Shown here piece by piece: positions 42,946 through 52,696 of a stretch of 64,000 bases of DNA. Every line of letters begins with the position of its first letter. The stretch's first letter is position 1. The notes beneath the pieces are model-generated. The model was not told where the DNA came from and ran no database searches. It saw nothing but the letters and a program-made list of their open reading frames with translations. A program made the translations under genes and the position numbers. This stretch comes from Kurthia huakuii LAM0618 (lineage in GTDB: Bacteria > Bacillota > Bacilli > Bacillales_A > Planococcaceae): the NCBI RefSeq assembly GCF_000505545.1, contig NZ_AYTB01000007.1, positions 186,001 to 250,000 of the forward strand, given 5' to 3'.

Positions 42946-43719
42946 ATGAAAATCGAAGAACTATCACAAAAAAATGGTGCAATTCCTGAACAGGCTCGTA
43001 CCAAATTTGAAAAATTACAAAATATTTTAGGCTTACACTTTGGTAATAAGAATTTATTATACAATGCGTTTACACACTCATCTTACGTAAACGAACATCG
43101 CCGTAAGCAATATGAAGACAATGAACGTCTTGAATTTTTGGGCGATGCAGTGTTAGAGCTAACTGTTTCTAAGTTTTTATTCCTGAAATTCCCTAAAATG
43201 ACAGAGGGCGAGTTGACAAAACTTCGTGCAGCAATCGTTTGCGAGCCATCACTTGTTATTTTTGCAAACGAACTGAATTTTGGACAATTCGTGTTACTAG
43301 GTAAAGGGGAAGAAATTACAGGCGGTCGTGAACGTCCAGCGTTACTTGCGGATTGCTTCGAAGCATTTGTAGGTGCTTTATATTTAGACCAAGGTTTAGA
43401 AACAGTTGTTGGCTTCTTGGAAAAAGTAGTCTTTCCAAAAGTAGAGCTCGGTATGTTTTCACATGTAATGGACTTTAAAAGTCAATTACAAGAAATGGTG
43501 CAACAAGCAAACTCAGGTGCGCTTCAATACACTATTATTAAAGAAAATGGTCCAGCCCATAACCGAACTTTCATTTCACAAGTCATGTTAAATGGCACTG
43601 AACTAGGTATTGGAAATGGTAAATCGAAAAAAGAAGCTGAACAAAGAGCTGCTCAAACTGCGATGGTTGCGTTTAAAAAGCAACAAATGCAAAAAAATAA
43701 CAATATTGAAGCCGAATAG
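42946..43719 (+). CDS. rnc: Ribonuclease III
   Basis: RNase III cleaves double-stranded RNA in rRNA maturation and mRNA decay. The 257-residue protein has the RNase III signature [14 protein letters not shown] (59-72), with the metal-binding acidic residues, and a C-terminal dsRNA-binding domain (about 180-250). smc follows after 67 bases, the standard order in Bacillus. Confidence 0.97.
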   Translation: MKIEELSQKNGAIPEQARTKFEKLQNILGLHFGNKNLLYNAFTHSSYVNEHRRKQYEDNERLEFLGDAVLELTVSKFLFLKFPKMTEGELTKLRAAIVCEPSLVIFANELNFGQFVLLGKGEEITGGRERPALLADCFEAFVGALYLDQGLETVVGFLEKVVFPKVELGMFSHVMDFKSQLQEMVQQANSGALQYTIIKENGPAHNRTFISQVMLNGTELGIGNGKSKKEAEQRAAQTAMVAFKKQQMQKNNNIEAE

Positions 43720-43786
43720 CAAACAACGTATCGCACAGTAGTGCAGCATGAACTAATGAGGCAAAAGATTAGTAGGGGGTATTATT

Positions 43787-46700
43787 TTGTTTCTTAAACG
43801 GCTTGAAGTGATTGGTTTCAAATCTTTTGCTGATCGTATCGGGATCGATTTTGTGCCAGGTGTAACGGCAGTGGTCGGACCAAATGGTAGTGGTAAAAGT
43901 AACGTCATTGACGCCATTCGATGGGTTCTTGGCGAACAATCAGCGAAATCATTGCGCGGTGCAAAAATGGAAGATGTCATTTTTGCGGGTAGTGACTCAC
44001 GCAAACCGCTTAACTTTGCAGAAGTAACGCTCATCCTAGATAACGAAGATGAACGCTTGCCACTTTCTTATAATGAGGTGAGCGTTTCTCGTCGTGTCTA
44101 TCGTTCGGGCGAAAGCGAGTATTTATTAAATAAACAAAGCTGTCGCTTGAAAGATATTACGGATTTATTTTTAGATTCAGGATTAGGGAAAGAAGCTTTT
44201 TCGATTATTTCGCAAGGTCGTGTCGATGAAATCTTAAATAGTAAGCCAGACGACCGCCGTGCCATTTTTGAAGAAGCAGCTGGCGTTTTAAAATATAAAA
44301 AGCGTCGTAAAAAAGCCGAGCATAAACTATTTGAAACAGATGATAATTTAAATCGTGTGCTCGACATTTTACATGAATTAGATGAACGTATTGAGCCACT
44401 GCGTATCCAAGCGTCTACTGCAGAGGATTATGTAGAGATGACAAGAGAATTGCGTGGTATTGATATTGCCGTTTTAATTCATGATATCGAAACATTAGAA
44501 GCTTCGTTTAAGCAACTAGCTGTGCAAAAAAGTACTCTTTCTGAACAAGAAAATGCACAGCAACAGCAAATTGATGCGCTTCAAAAGGAGCAATTAAAGC
44601 ATCGTGAAGTACTTCAAATAATCGATACGACATTAGATTTAGAACAAGCAGAACTTGTAGATGTTAGTACAGATGTAGAACGTTATGAAGGGCGCAAAGC
44701 AGTGCTACTACAAAAACGTGAAAATGTTTCACAACAACTAGCGAGCTTAGACAAATCGATTCAAACTACGAAAGCACAATGTGAACAAGCTACAACTTTA
44801 AAAGAAGTTAAAGCGCAACAACTTGTAGAATACAATGCGGCATTTAAAGTCATTCGACAAGAAGTAAAACAAATGACGCAAACGTTAGAACGTTCTACGT
44901 CTGACATTGAACATGATATTGAACAATTAAAAAATGTCTATGTGGAACGCTTGAGTGAGCGTGCAGCAACGAATAATGAATTAAAAAACGTTATGCGCCA
45001 ATTAGAGCAAGAGCAAGCAGAGACTACAAAAATGTCATCCGCTTCTGGAGCGACAATTGAAGAGCTTCAGCGTCATAAAGCAGAGCAAATGCAGGCAACT
45101 TCTTCGTTAGAAAAAATTTCGATTGAATTAGCGGAGCAATTAGCTCGTTATAAAGCAACGCAAGAAATGTATCAGCAGCTACGTGAAGAATATTCGAAAA
45201 AACGCGATTTATTATACCAAGGCTATAATCAGCTTAAAACGATGCAAGGACGCAAAGATACATTAGAAGAATTGTCATCGAATTTTGAAGGTTTTTATAA
45301 AGGACCCAAAATGATTTTACAAGCGCGCGATGACCAACGTTTAATGGGGATTCATGGTGCCGTAGCTGAAATGCTACAAGTGCCAGCAGTTTATGCTATC
45401 GCCATTGAAACAACGCTTGGGGCGACGGCACAACATATTATTACAGAGACAGATAAGCATGCTAGCCAGGCGATTGGCTACTTGCGCAATCATAATGGCG
45501 GTCGTGCAACATTTTTACCGAAAAATATTATGAAAACACGTCAGGTTCCAGCGGATGTTTTAACACGCATTGCTGGGCACCCATCATTTATCAATACAGC
45601 AGATAAATTAGTTGAAACAGATGCTGCCTTTAAGACAATCGTCGAAAATTTATTAGGACATGTCATTATCGCAAAAGAGTTAGAAGGTGCAAAAGCCATC
45701 GCTAGCACCTGCCATTACCGCTATCGTGTCGTGACGTTAGAAGGTGATGTTGTCAATGCTGGTGGTTCGATGACGGGGGGAGCAGCGAACAAACAAAACC
45801 CCGTATTTAGCCGCAAAGCAGAGCTAGAGCAGCTAACGGATAATGTTGATAAGTTACAAATGACAATTTTAGAAGCAGAGCGTACCGTAAATGATTTAGA
45901 AAAACGCGTAGGGCTAAAGGAAGCGGAGTTAGAACAGCAACGTCAAACTGGCGATTCTTTAAAACAACGAGAATATCGTCAAAATATTGCACTTGAAACG
46001 ATTTCAGCGACCGTCAAACGTTTATCACAACAAGTATCATTATTCGATTCTGAAAAACAAGATGTTACATCACGATTAGACTTGTTAGCGACTTCTAAAA
46101 GTACGCTTGAAAAACGTTTAATGGTGTTAGATAAAGAGACGACTACGCTAAATGAACAAGTAGAGCGCTTTGAGTTGCTAAAAGCTCAAAGCGTCACAGA
46201 GCGCGATCAACTTCAAAATCATTTGGCTGATGCTAAAGCACAGAAAGCTGTAAAGGCAGAGCAAGTGTTACAACTTCAAATGCAGTTAGACGAGTTAACT
46301 CATAAGTTAGTAGCGAATGAAGAAAGTTTGCGTGCACAAGAAAAAGAACGTGAATGGCTGTTGACTGGTGAACAAGGTGAAGGTCCTTCAGAAGAAGTGC
46401 TTTCTCAACAGATTACATCGCTAAAAGGGCGTAGAGAGGCGTTAAGTTCTTCTATTAATAAGGCGAAAGAAAAACGTACAGAATTACAAATGATGATTCA
46501 AAACGTCGATGCAACGCTTACAGAAGTACAACGCGTTCATCAAGGTGTACTAAACGCCATTCGTGATATTGATGTGAAAATGAATCGCATTGATGCAAGT
46601 CGTAGTCATCAAGAGCAACAACTGTTTACCGAATATAATTTATCGTTCCAAGAAGCCTTATTAGAAGAAGCGGTTGACGTGAATATGGAGACAGCGCGTC

Positions 46701-47341
46701 GTAAAGTGAAATTGCTACGACAATCTATTGAGGAGCTTGGTGATGTCAATGTACATGCTATCGAAGAGTATAAAACGGTTTCTGAACGCCATACATTTTT
46801 AACGAATCAGCGCAATGATTTATTAGAGGCGAAGGATACGTTACATGAAGCAATTCGTGAGATGGATGAAGAAATGACAGCTCGCTTTGATGAAACATTT
46901 ATATCAATTCGTGCTCATTTCCAAGAAGTATTCCGTGAATTGTTTGGCGGTGGGAAAGCAGATTTGATTTTGCTAGAGCCGGAAAATCTGCTTGAAACAG
47001 GCATTGAAATTGTGGCCCAACCACCAGGTAAAAAGTTGCAAAGTTTAAGTTTGTTATCTGGTGGAGAGCGCGCATTGACAGCGATTGCGCTGCTTTTTGC
47101 TATCTTAAAAACGCGTCCTGTACCATTCTGTATTTTAGATGAGGTGGAAGCGGCGCTTGACGAAGCGAATGTTAGTCGCTATAGTCAATACTTGAAAAAA
47201 TTCAGCGATGACACACAATTTATCGTGATCACGCACCGTAAAGGTACGATGGAAGGTGCCGATGTCTTGTATGGTATTACGATGCAAGAATCGGGCGTTT
47301 CAAAACTCGTATCGGTAAAATTAGAACAAGAAATGTCCTAA
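43787..47341 (+). CDS. smc: Chromosome segregation protein SMC
   Basis: SMC is the ATPase that, with ScpA and ScpB, folds and separates chromosomes. The 1184 residues have an N-terminal Walker A GPNGSGKSN (about 32-40), a long coiled coil, a hinge (about 515-680), a second coiled coil, the ABC signature LLSGGERALT (about 1088-1097) and a Walker B ending LDEVEAALDE. The TTG start at 43787 behind AGGGGGT gives the FLKRLEVIGFKSF N-terminus typical of the family. ScpA and ScpB are not in the window. Confidence 0.97.
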   Translation: MFLKRLEVIGFKSFADRIGIDFVPGVTAVVGPNGSGKSNVIDAIRWVLGEQSAKSLRGAKMEDVIFAGSDSRKPLNFAEVTLILDNEDERLPLSYNEVSVSRRVYRSGESEYLLNKQSCRLKDITDLFLDSGLGKEAFSIISQGRVDEILNSKPDDRRAIFEEAAGVLKYKKRRKKAEHKLFETDDNLNRVLDILHELDERIEPLRIQASTAEDYVEMTRELRGIDIAVLIHDIETLEASFKQLAVQKSTLSEQENAQQQQIDALQKEQLKHREVLQIIDTTLDLEQAELVDVSTDVERYEGRKAVLLQKRENVSQQLASLDKSIQTTKAQCEQATTLKEVKAQQLVEYNAAFKVIRQEVKQMTQTLERSTSDIEHDIEQLKNVYVERLSERAATNNELKNVMRQLEQEQAETTKMSSASGATIEELQRHKAEQMQATSSLEKISIELAEQLARYKATQEMYQQLREEYSKKRDLLYQGYNQLKTMQGRKDTLEELSSNFEGFYKGPKMILQARDDQRLMGIHGAVAEMLQVPAVYAIAIETTLGATAQHIITETDKHASQAIGYLRNHNGGRATFLPKNIMKTRQVPADVLTRIAGHPSFINTADKLVETDAAFKTIVENLLGHVIIAKELEGAKAIASTCHYRYRVVTLEGDVVNAGGSMTGGAANKQNPVFSRKAELEQLTDNVDKLQMTILEAERTVNDLEKRVGLKEAELEQQRQTGDSLKQREYRQNIALETISATVKRLSQQVSLFDSEKQDVTSRLDLLATSKSTLEKRLMVLDKETTTLNEQVERFELLKAQSVTERDQLQNHLADAKAQKAVKAEQVLQLQMQLDELTHKLVANEESLRAQEKEREWLLTGEQGEGPSEEVLSQQITSLKGRREALSSSINKAKEKRTELQMMIQNVDATLTEVQRVHQGVLNAIRDIDVKMNRIDASRSHQEQQLFTEYNLSFQEALLEEAVDVNMETARRKVKLLRQSIEELGDVNVHAIEEYKTVSERHTFLTNQRNDLLEAKDTLHEAIREMDEEMTARFDETFISIRAHFQEVFRELFGGGKADLILLEPENLLETGIEIVAQPPGKKLQSLSLLSGGERALTAIALLFAILKTRPVPFCILDEVEAALDEANVSRYSQYLKKFSDDTQFIVITHRKGTMEGADVLYGITMQESGVSKLVSVKLEQEMS

Positions 47342-47357
47342 AGGAGCGGAATGAAGT

Positions 47358-48638
47358 ATGGGCTTTTTACAACGTATGAAAGAAAAGTTAACTGGTAAGA
47401 AAGATGAACAGTTAGACGAACAATTAGTGGAAACGACAGATGCCGATGCCATAGAGGCGGAAGCTGAAAAAAAAGATGATCATGTTGATGAGGTAGTTGA
47501 AGCGGTTGAAGTAGTAGAGCCGATTGAAGCTACACCAGTGATTGACGACGAAGTAGTTGAAACATCGAAACTTGACGAAGCGGTTGATGAGTTACCAGCA
47601 ATTGTTGAGGAAGAGGAAAAAACAGAACAAGAGATAGAGAAAAAACGTTCGTGGTTCTCGCCGGCAGCTATTACAGAAAAATTTAAACATGGTCTCGAAA
47701 AAACGCGTAATTCGTTTTCATCTAAAGTGAATGATTTAGTTGCACGCTATCGTACTGTCGATGAAGAATTCTTCGAAGAGTTAGAAGAATTATTATTACA
47801 GGCCGATGTTGGTTTTGAAACAGTTATGCAATTAATTGAAGAACTTGAATTGGAAGTGAAACGTAAAAACATTAAATCAACAGACGGTATCCAGGCTGTT
47901 ATTTCTGAAAAATTAGTTGAAATTTATGAGCAAGGTGAAGCAGATATTACCGAGTTAAATATGCAACCAGATGGCGAACTAACAGTCATTTTATTTGTAG
48001 GTGTAAACGGTGTTGGTAAGACAACAACGATTGGTAAATTAGCGCATCGTTTTGAACAACAAGGTAAAAAAGTGATGCTAGCAGCTGGTGATACATTCCG
48101 TGCCGGAGCGATTGATCAATTACAAGTTTGGGGTGACCGCGTAGGTGTGGAAGTTATCAAGCAGTCAGAAGGGTCTGACCCAGCAGCGGTAATGTATGAT
48201 GCTATTAATGCAGCGAAAAATCGTGGTGCGGATGTCTTAATTTGTGATACGGCAGGTCGTCTACAAAATAAAGTAAACTTAATGAATGAACTTGAAAAAG
48301 TACACCGCGTGATTGAGCGTGAAGTGCCAGGAGCACCACATGAAGTATTATTAGCTTTGGATGCAACAACTGGACAAAATGCACTTGTACAGGCAAAAAC
48401 GTTTAAAGAAGCAACAAAGGTAACGGGTATTGTTTTAACAAAATTAGACGGTACAGCAAAAGGCGGGATTGTTTTAGCTATCCGTAACCAATTGCACATT
48501 CCAGTGAAATTTGTTGGGCTTGGTGAAAAAATGGATGACTTACAACCATTTGATGCAGAACGTTATGTATATGGTTTATTCGCCGATTCGTTAGATAAGC
48601 AAATCGATGAATTAGATGAAGTTTCTAAAGAACTATAA
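47358..48638 (+). CDS. ftsY: Signal recognition particle receptor FtsY
   Basis: FtsY is the membrane receptor for SRP in co-translational insertion. The 426-residue GTPase has an acidic N-terminal region (about 1-95, rich in Glu, Asp and Val) and the NG domain (about 110-420) with the P-loop GVNGVGKTTT (about 214-223), DTAGR and TKLDGTAKGG. The long acidic arm is variable in this family. It lies 16 bases after smc and close to the ffh partner. Confidence 0.96.
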   Translation: MGFLQRMKEKLTGKKDEQLDEQLVETTDADAIEAEAEKKDDHVDEVVEAVEVVEPIEATPVIDDEVVETSKLDEAVDELPAIVEEEEKTEQEIEKKRSWFSPAAITEKFKHGLEKTRNSFSSKVNDLVARYRTVDEEFFEELEELLLQADVGFETVMQLIEELELEVKRKNIKSTDGIQAVISEKLVEIYEQGEADITELNMQPDGELTVILFVGVNGVGKTTTIGKLAHRFEQQGKKVMLAAGDTFRAGAIDQLQVWGDRVGVEVIKQSEGSDPAAVMYDAINAAKNRGADVLICDTAGRLQNKVNLMNELEKVHRVIEREVPGAPHEVLLALDATTGQNALVQAKTFKEATKVTGIVLTKLDGTAKGGIVLAIRNQLHIPVKFVGLGEKMDDLQPFDAERYVYGLFADSLDKQIDELDEVSKEL

Positions 48639-48665
48639 ACGCGTATAAAACGTTGATATATCAAT

Positions 48666-48720
48666 GAAAAGCGAGGATTTGGACAAGGGGTTTACCTTGA
48701 CAGAGTCCTCGCTTTTCTTA
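48666..48720 (+). terminator. Terminator-like hairpin after ftsY, containing a promoter
   Basis: A perfect 12-bp outer stem (48666-48677 with 48706-48717) encloses an inner CAAGG/CCTTG stem. The TTGACA of the next promoter lies in the hairpin. The T-rich end is short, so termination may be partial. Confidence 0.65.
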
Positions 48721-48726
48721 TATGAT
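48697..48726 (+). promoter_or_regulatory. Promoter of ylxM-ffh
   Basis: Consensus TTGACA (48697-48702), an 18-base spacer and TATGAT (48721-48726), 34 bases before the ylxM start. Confidence 0.7.
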
Positions 48727-48760
48727 ACGATGGAATATGTATGTAAAGGAGAGGTTATGT

Positions 48761-49093
48761 ATGTTACTTGAAAAAACAACGCGTATGAACTTTCTCTTTG
48801 ACTTTTATCAAGCGCTTTTAACGGACAAGCAACGAAGCTATATGCAACTCTATTATTTAGATGATTTGTCATTAGGCGAAATTGCGGAATCGTACGGAGT
48901 TTCGCGTCAGGCAGTTTATGATAATATTCGTCGTACAGAAGCTATGCTTGAAGAATATGAAGAAAAACTTCAACTTTTTACAAAATTTCAACAAAGACAG
49001 CAAATAGCAGCGGCATTGACAACAGCTATTGAAGAAAATGCTTCAAAAGGTGAGGCATTACGTTATATTGAACAATTGAAAGAATGGGATTAG
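48761..49093 (+). CDS. ylxM: YlxM/p13-like DNA-binding protein
   Basis: A small protein of 110 residues with a sigma-70 region-4-like helix-turn-helix ([20 protein letters not shown] near 28-47) and a C-terminal helix. The family is nearly always linked to ffh and is proposed to help or regulate SRP; its exact role is not settled. ATG 48761 is placed by AAAGGAGAGG. The further upstream frame begins in the promoter and is rejected. Confidence 0.93.
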   Translation: MLLEKTTRMNFLFDFYQALLTDKQRSYMQLYYLDDLSLGEIAESYGVSRQAVYDNIRRTEAMLEEYEEKLQLFTKFQQRQQIAAALTTAIEENASKGEALRYIEQLKEWD

Positions 49094-49105
49094 GGGGCGA
49101 CCACT

Positions 49106-50476
49106 ATGGCATTTGAAGGTTTATCAGAGCGACTCCAAGGTACAATTGCCAAAATTAAAGGTAAAGGTAAAGTAACAGAACAAGACGTTAAATTGATGAT
49201 GCGCGAAGTTCGTTTTGCTTTAATCGAAGCCGATGTTAACTTAAAAGTAGTAAAAAAATTCGTTAAATCAGTAAGCGAACGAGCAGTAGGTACAGATGTT
49301 ATGCAAAGCTTAACACCTGGCCAACAAGTCATTAAAATCGTTCAAGAAGAATTAACAGAATTAATGGGTGGCGAACAATCACCTGTGAAATTTTCAACAC
49401 GTCCACCAACAGTTATCATGATGGTCGGATTACAAGGTGCTGGTAAAACAACAACTACAGGTAAGTTAGCGAATGTTTTACGTAAAAAATACAATAAAAA
49501 ACCATTGTTAGTAGCAGCCGATGTTTATCGTCCAGCTGCTGTTCAACAATTACAAACATTAGGAAAACAACTTTCTATTCCTGTATTTGATAAGGGGACG
49601 GATGTTTCACCGGTAGAAATTGCTCGCGAAGCAATCGAACTAGCTAAAGAAGAACACCATGATGTCGTAATCATCGATACAGCGGGTCGATTACACATTG
49701 ATGAAACGTTGATGCAGGAATTAAAAGATATTCGTGCAATTAAAGAACCGGACGAAGTATTTTTAGTTGTTGATGCGATGACTGGTCAAGATGCTGTTAA
49801 CGTAGCAGAAAGCTTTAATGAAGCGGTAGGCATCACGGGCGTTGTCTTAACAAAATTAGATGGTGATACACGTGGGGGAGCAGCATTATCAATTCGTTCT
49901 GTAACAGAAAAACCAATTAAGTTTGTTGGTATGGGCGAAAAAATGGATGCACTTGAACCATTCCATCCAGAGCGTATGGCACAGCGTATTTTAGGTATGG
50001 GTGATGTACTATCACTTATCGAAAAAGCGCAAGCAACTGTTGATGCTGACAAAGCAAAAGAATTAGAAGAAAAATTTAAAACGCAAAGTTTTACATTTGA
50101 TGATTTCCTTGAACAAATGAGCCAAGTGAAGAAAATGGGGCCATTAGAAGATATTATCAAAATGATTCCAGGCATGAATAAGGTAAAAGGTTTGGATAAA
50201 ATGAACTTTGACGATAAACAAATCAATCATATTGAAGCAATTATTCAATCGATGACTATTGCAGAGCGTACAAATCCAGAAATCATCAATGCGAGCCGTC
50301 GTAAACGTATTTCTAAAGGATCTGGACGTTCTGTGCAGGAAGTTAACCGTTTAATTAAACAATTTGATGAAATGAAAAAAATGATGAAGCAAATGTCAGG
50401 GTTAGCTGGTGCACCTGGTGCAAGCAAAAAGAAAAAGCTAAAACTTCCAGGTATGGACTCGTTGTTTAAAATGTAA
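49106..50476 (+). CDS. ffh: Signal recognition particle protein Ffh (SRP54)
   Basis: Ffh binds signal sequences and 4.5S/scRNA and docks with FtsY. The 456 residues have the N domain (about 1-85), the G domain with GLQGAGKTTTTGKLA (from about 108), DTAGR and TKLDGDTRGG, and a methionine-rich M domain (about 300-456). It lies 12 bases after ylxM. The scRNA gene is not in the window. Confidence 0.97.
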   Translation: MAFEGLSERLQGTIAKIKGKGKVTEQDVKLMMREVRFALIEADVNLKVVKKFVKSVSERAVGTDVMQSLTPGQQVIKIVQEELTELMGGEQSPVKFSTRPPTVIMMVGLQGAGKTTTTGKLANVLRKKYNKKPLLVAADVYRPAAVQQLQTLGKQLSIPVFDKGTDVSPVEIAREAIELAKEEHHDVVIIDTAGRLHIDETLMQELKDIRAIKEPDEVFLVVDAMTGQDAVNVAESFNEAVGITGVVLTKLDGDTRGGAALSIRSVTEKPIKFVGMGEKMDALEPFHPERMAQRILGMGDVLSLIEKAQATVDADKAKELEEKFKTQSFTFDDFLEQMSQVKKMGPLEDIIKMIPGMNKVKGLDKMNFDDKQINHIEAIIQSMTIAERTNPEIINASRRKRISKGSGRSVQEVNRLIKQFDEMKKMMKQMSGLAGAPGASKKKKLKLPGMDSLFKM

Positions 50477-50482
50477 GACAAA

Positions 50483-50509
50483 AGCTCTGCATTAACAGAG
50501 CTGTTTTTA
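50483..50509 (+). terminator. Terminator after ffh
   Basis: A 7-bp stem AGCTCTG/CAGAGCT (50483-50489 with 50496-50502), a 6-base loop and a GTTTTT tail. Confidence 0.8.
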
Positions 50510-50553
50510 TGAGAAATAGCTTAAAAACCTCGTCATATCAATTGTTTTAAGTT

Positions 50554-50640
50554 GTTAAGAAAAAATACTTTACAAACACTTGAAATCTTACGCAGAATCC
50601 TGTAGAATTACTTGTGTTAAGAAAAAACACTTTACAAACA
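50554..50640 (+). repeat. Duplicated 25-bp element upstream of rpsP
   Basis: Two 25-bp copies (50554-50578 and 50616-50640) differ at one position and lie 62 bases apart. Each includes a TTTACA sequence. The second copy supplies the -35 box of the proximal rpsP promoter. Confidence 0.75.
50580..50608 (+). promoter_or_regulatory. Candidate distal promoter of rpsP
   Basis: TTGAAA (50580-50585), a 17-base spacer and TAGAAT (50603-50608). Confidence 0.55.
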
Positions 50641-50659
50641 ATCGAAAGCTTGATATTAT
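50631..50659 (+). promoter_or_regulatory. Candidate proximal promoter of rpsP
   Basis: TTTACA (50631-50636), a 17-base spacer and TATTAT (50654-50659), 40 bases before the rpsP start. Confidence 0.65.
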
Positions 50660-50698
50660 ACTATCTTGTGTGAAACTTATTCGGAGGTGCAAAGAAAC

Positions 50699-50971
50699 AT
50701 GGCAGTAAAAATTCGCTTAAAACGTATTGGTGCTAAAAAAGCTCCTTTCTACCGTATCGTAGTTGCTGATTCACGTTCTCCACGTGACGGTCGTTCTATC
50801 GAAACAATCGGTACATTCAATCCATTAACTTCTCCAGAAGAAGTTAAAATTGACGAAGAAAAAGCATTATCTTGGTTAGCTAATGGTGCAAAACCATCTG
50901 ATACTGTACGTAACTTGTTCTCAAAACAAGGTATCATGGCTAAATTCCATGAATCAAAACAAGGTAAATAA
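50699..50971 (+). CDS. rpsP: 30S ribosomal protein S16
   Basis: A small-subunit assembly protein. The 90 residues start [20 protein letters not shown], the family N-terminus, and have the usual length. ATG 50699 has GGAGGTG 10 bases upstream. It heads the rpsP-khpA-rimM-trmD group. Confidence 0.97.
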   Translation: MAVKIRLKRIGAKKAPFYRIVVADSRSPRDGRSIETIGTFNPLTSPEEVKIDEEKALSWLANGAKPSDTVRNLFSKQGIMAKFHESKQGK

Positions 50972-51002
50972 TTTTACCTTATAAATAATCGGGGGTGACG
51001 TT

Positions 51003-51236
51003 GTGGAACAGCTGATTAAAACAATTGTACAACCATTAGTCGATTTTCCCGACGATGTTCGCATTACTGCGAATGAATCAGAAAATCGCATCGTTTATAA
51101 ACTTGCTGTCCATCCTCAAGATGTCGGCAAAGTAATAGGTAAACAAGGAAGTGTCGCGAAGTCGATTCGCGCGATTGTTTATTCTGCTGCAAGCAGTCAC
51201 CATATGAAGAAGACATATGTCGATATCATAGATTAG
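51003..51236 (+). CDS. khpA: KH-domain RNA-binding protein KhpA
   Basis: A 77-residue single KH-domain protein that, with KhpB/Jag, binds RNA and affects cell envelope growth in related bacteria. The GxxG RNA-binding loop is in GKVIGKQGSVAKSIR. The GTG start at 51003 lies behind GGGGGTG. In B. subtilis ylqD follows; here the gap to rimM is 67 bases and has no gene. Confidence 0.93.
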   Translation: MEQLIKTIVQPLVDFPDDVRITANESENRIVYKLAVHPQDVGKVIGKQGSVAKSIRAIVYSAASSHHMKKTYVDIID

Positions 51237-51240
51237 CGTA

Positions 51241-51272
51241 AAAGGAGGGAGCATTAGTTCCTTCCTTTTTTG
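51241..51272 (+). terminator. Terminator between khpA and rimM
   Basis: A 10-bp stem with one wobble pair (51241-51250 with 51259-51268) and an 8-base loop, followed by T. Readthrough or a further promoter would be needed for rimM. Confidence 0.65.
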
Positions 51273-51303
51273 TTGTATATAAACATAAAAAGAGGTGTCC
51301 TAT

Positions 51304-51819
51304 ATGAAATGGTACAATGTTGGTAAAATCGTCAATACACATGGAATTCGCGGTGAAATTCGAGTAATCTCACAAACAGATTTTCCAGAGGATCGTTACG
51401 AAGTAGGTTCTAAGCTTGGCATTTTTGCACCAGGTGAAAAGCGACCTACAATTGTTATTATTAAAACAGCACGAAAACACAAAAATTTTATGCTTCTATC
51501 TTTTGAAGGGTATCCGAATATTAATGATGTTGAAAAGTTTAAAGGTAGTATGTTAAAAGTAAATGAAAACTTTTTAGAAGAATTAGAAGAAGATGAATTT
51601 TATTATCATGAAATTGTTGGTTGTGATGTATTCGATGAAAATGGCACCGAGATTGGTAAAATAAAAGAAATTTTTGAAACAGGCGCCAATGATGTTTGGA
51701 CTGTCACAGGTATTGATGGGAAAGAACATTACTTACCAGTTATTTTTGAAGTGATTAAAGAAGTTGATGTTGAGAATAAACGGATAACAATTGAATTGAT
51801 GGAAGGTTTATTATCATGA
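51304..51819 (+). CDS. rimM: 16S rRNA processing protein RimM
   Basis: RimM helps mature the 30S head domain. The 171 residues have the N-terminal RimM barrel ([15 protein letters not shown] near 5-19) and a C-terminal PRC barrel. ATG 51304 has AAGAGGTG upstream; a GTG at 51295 overlaps that site. It overlaps trmD by four bases. Confidence 0.96.
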   Translation: MKWYNVGKIVNTHGIRGEIRVISQTDFPEDRYEVGSKLGIFAPGEKRPTIVIIKTARKHKNFMLLSFEGYPNINDVEKFKGSMLKVNENFLEELEEDEFYYHEIVGCDVFDENGTEIGKIKEIFETGANDVWTVTGIDGKEHYLPVIFEVIKEVDVENKRITIELMEGLLS

Positions 51820-52550
51820 TGAATATTCAAGTATTGTCATTGTTTCCAGATATGTTTGACGGCGTATTTAATGCTTCAATTATGAAAAAAGCGCAGGAAA
51901 AAGGTGCGGTATCATTTGATGTGACAGATTTTCGTTCATTTTCAACTAACAAGCATAATCAAGTAGATGATTATCCCTACGGGGGTGGCGCTGGAATGGT
52001 GTTAAAGCCAGAGCCTTTATTTAATGCAGTAGAAGCATTACAGGCAAAAGGGAAAAAGCCACGTATCATTTTAATGTGTCCACAAGGTGAGCGTTATTCG
52101 CAACAGAAAGCAGAAGAATTAGCACGGGAAGAGGATTTGATATTCCTTTGCGGCCACTATGAAGGTTATGACGAACGTATTCGCGAATATTTAGTTACCG
52201 ATGAAATTTCAATTGGTGATTTTGTGTTAACTGGTGGCGAACTAGCTGCTATGACAATTATTGATAGCGTTGTACGCCTTTTACCAGGGGTATTAGGACA
52301 AGAGGCATCACATATTAATGATTCGTTCTCTACAGGCCTTTTAGAGCATCCTCATTATACGCGGCCAGCAGATTTTCGTGGTATGAAAGTTCCTGATGTT
52401 TTAATGTCAGGAAATCATGCGAAAATCGATGAATGGCGCGAAGAGCAATCGCTAAAACGCACATTTGAACGTCGCCCAGATTTATTAGAAAATATTGAAT
52501 TAACACCAAAGCAATTGAAATATTTACAATTACTTGGCTATAAAAAATAA
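51816..52550 (+). CDS. trmD: tRNA (guanine-37-N1)-methyltransferase
   Basis: TrmD makes m1G37 in tRNA, preventing frameshifting. The 244-residue SPOUT enzyme has the knotted SAM site with [12 protein letters not shown] and [11 protein letters not shown]. Two adjacent ATG codons (51816 and 51819) could start it; the first overlaps the rimM stop. Confidence 0.97.
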   Translation: MMNIQVLSLFPDMFDGVFNASIMKKAQEKGAVSFDVTDFRSFSTNKHNQVDDYPYGGGAGMVLKPEPLFNAVEALQAKGKKPRIILMCPQGERYSQQKAEELAREEDLIFLCGHYEGYDERIREYLVTDEISIGDFVLTGGELAAMTIIDSVVRLLPGVLGQEASHINDSFSTGLLEHPHYTRPADFRGMKVPDVLMSGNHAKIDEWREEQSLKRTFERRPDLLENIELTPKQLKYLQLLGYKK

Positions 52551-52573
52551 TACGTTGTGACAAAGGAATAGAC

Positions 52574-52602
52574 TTGAAACAAATACGTGAATATGCTAGT
52601 AT
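52574..52602 (+). promoter_or_regulatory. Promoter of rplS
   Basis: TTGAAA (52574-52579), a 17-base spacer and TAGTAT (52597-52602) with TGC before it (extended -10). Transcription would start near 52608. Confidence 0.75.
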
Positions 52603-52607
52603 TTAAA

Positions 52608-52696
52608 GTGCATTTCTAAGAAGTGCCGTATTACGGTGTTCCGCTGTAGCAACCATTAAGCGACCTATATGAGCATCTGTCAAAGGAGAAAATAAA
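52608..52696 (+). promoter_or_regulatory. L19-type leader of rplS
   Basis: The leader of about 90 bases holds two compact hairpins, GCATTT/AAGTGC near 52611-52627 and CCGTA/TACGG at 52627-52637, then a conserved-looking single-stranded stretch before the ribosome-binding site. Its place before rplS and its size suit the L19 leader of Bacillota, in which L19 probably represses its own synthesis. This is from position and hairpins, not a covariance search. Confidence 0.6.

Noticed and set aside
50554-50640. CRISPR-like repeat array before rpsP
   Set aside because: Only two copies, no matching spacer pattern and no cas genes; promoter duplication explains it better.
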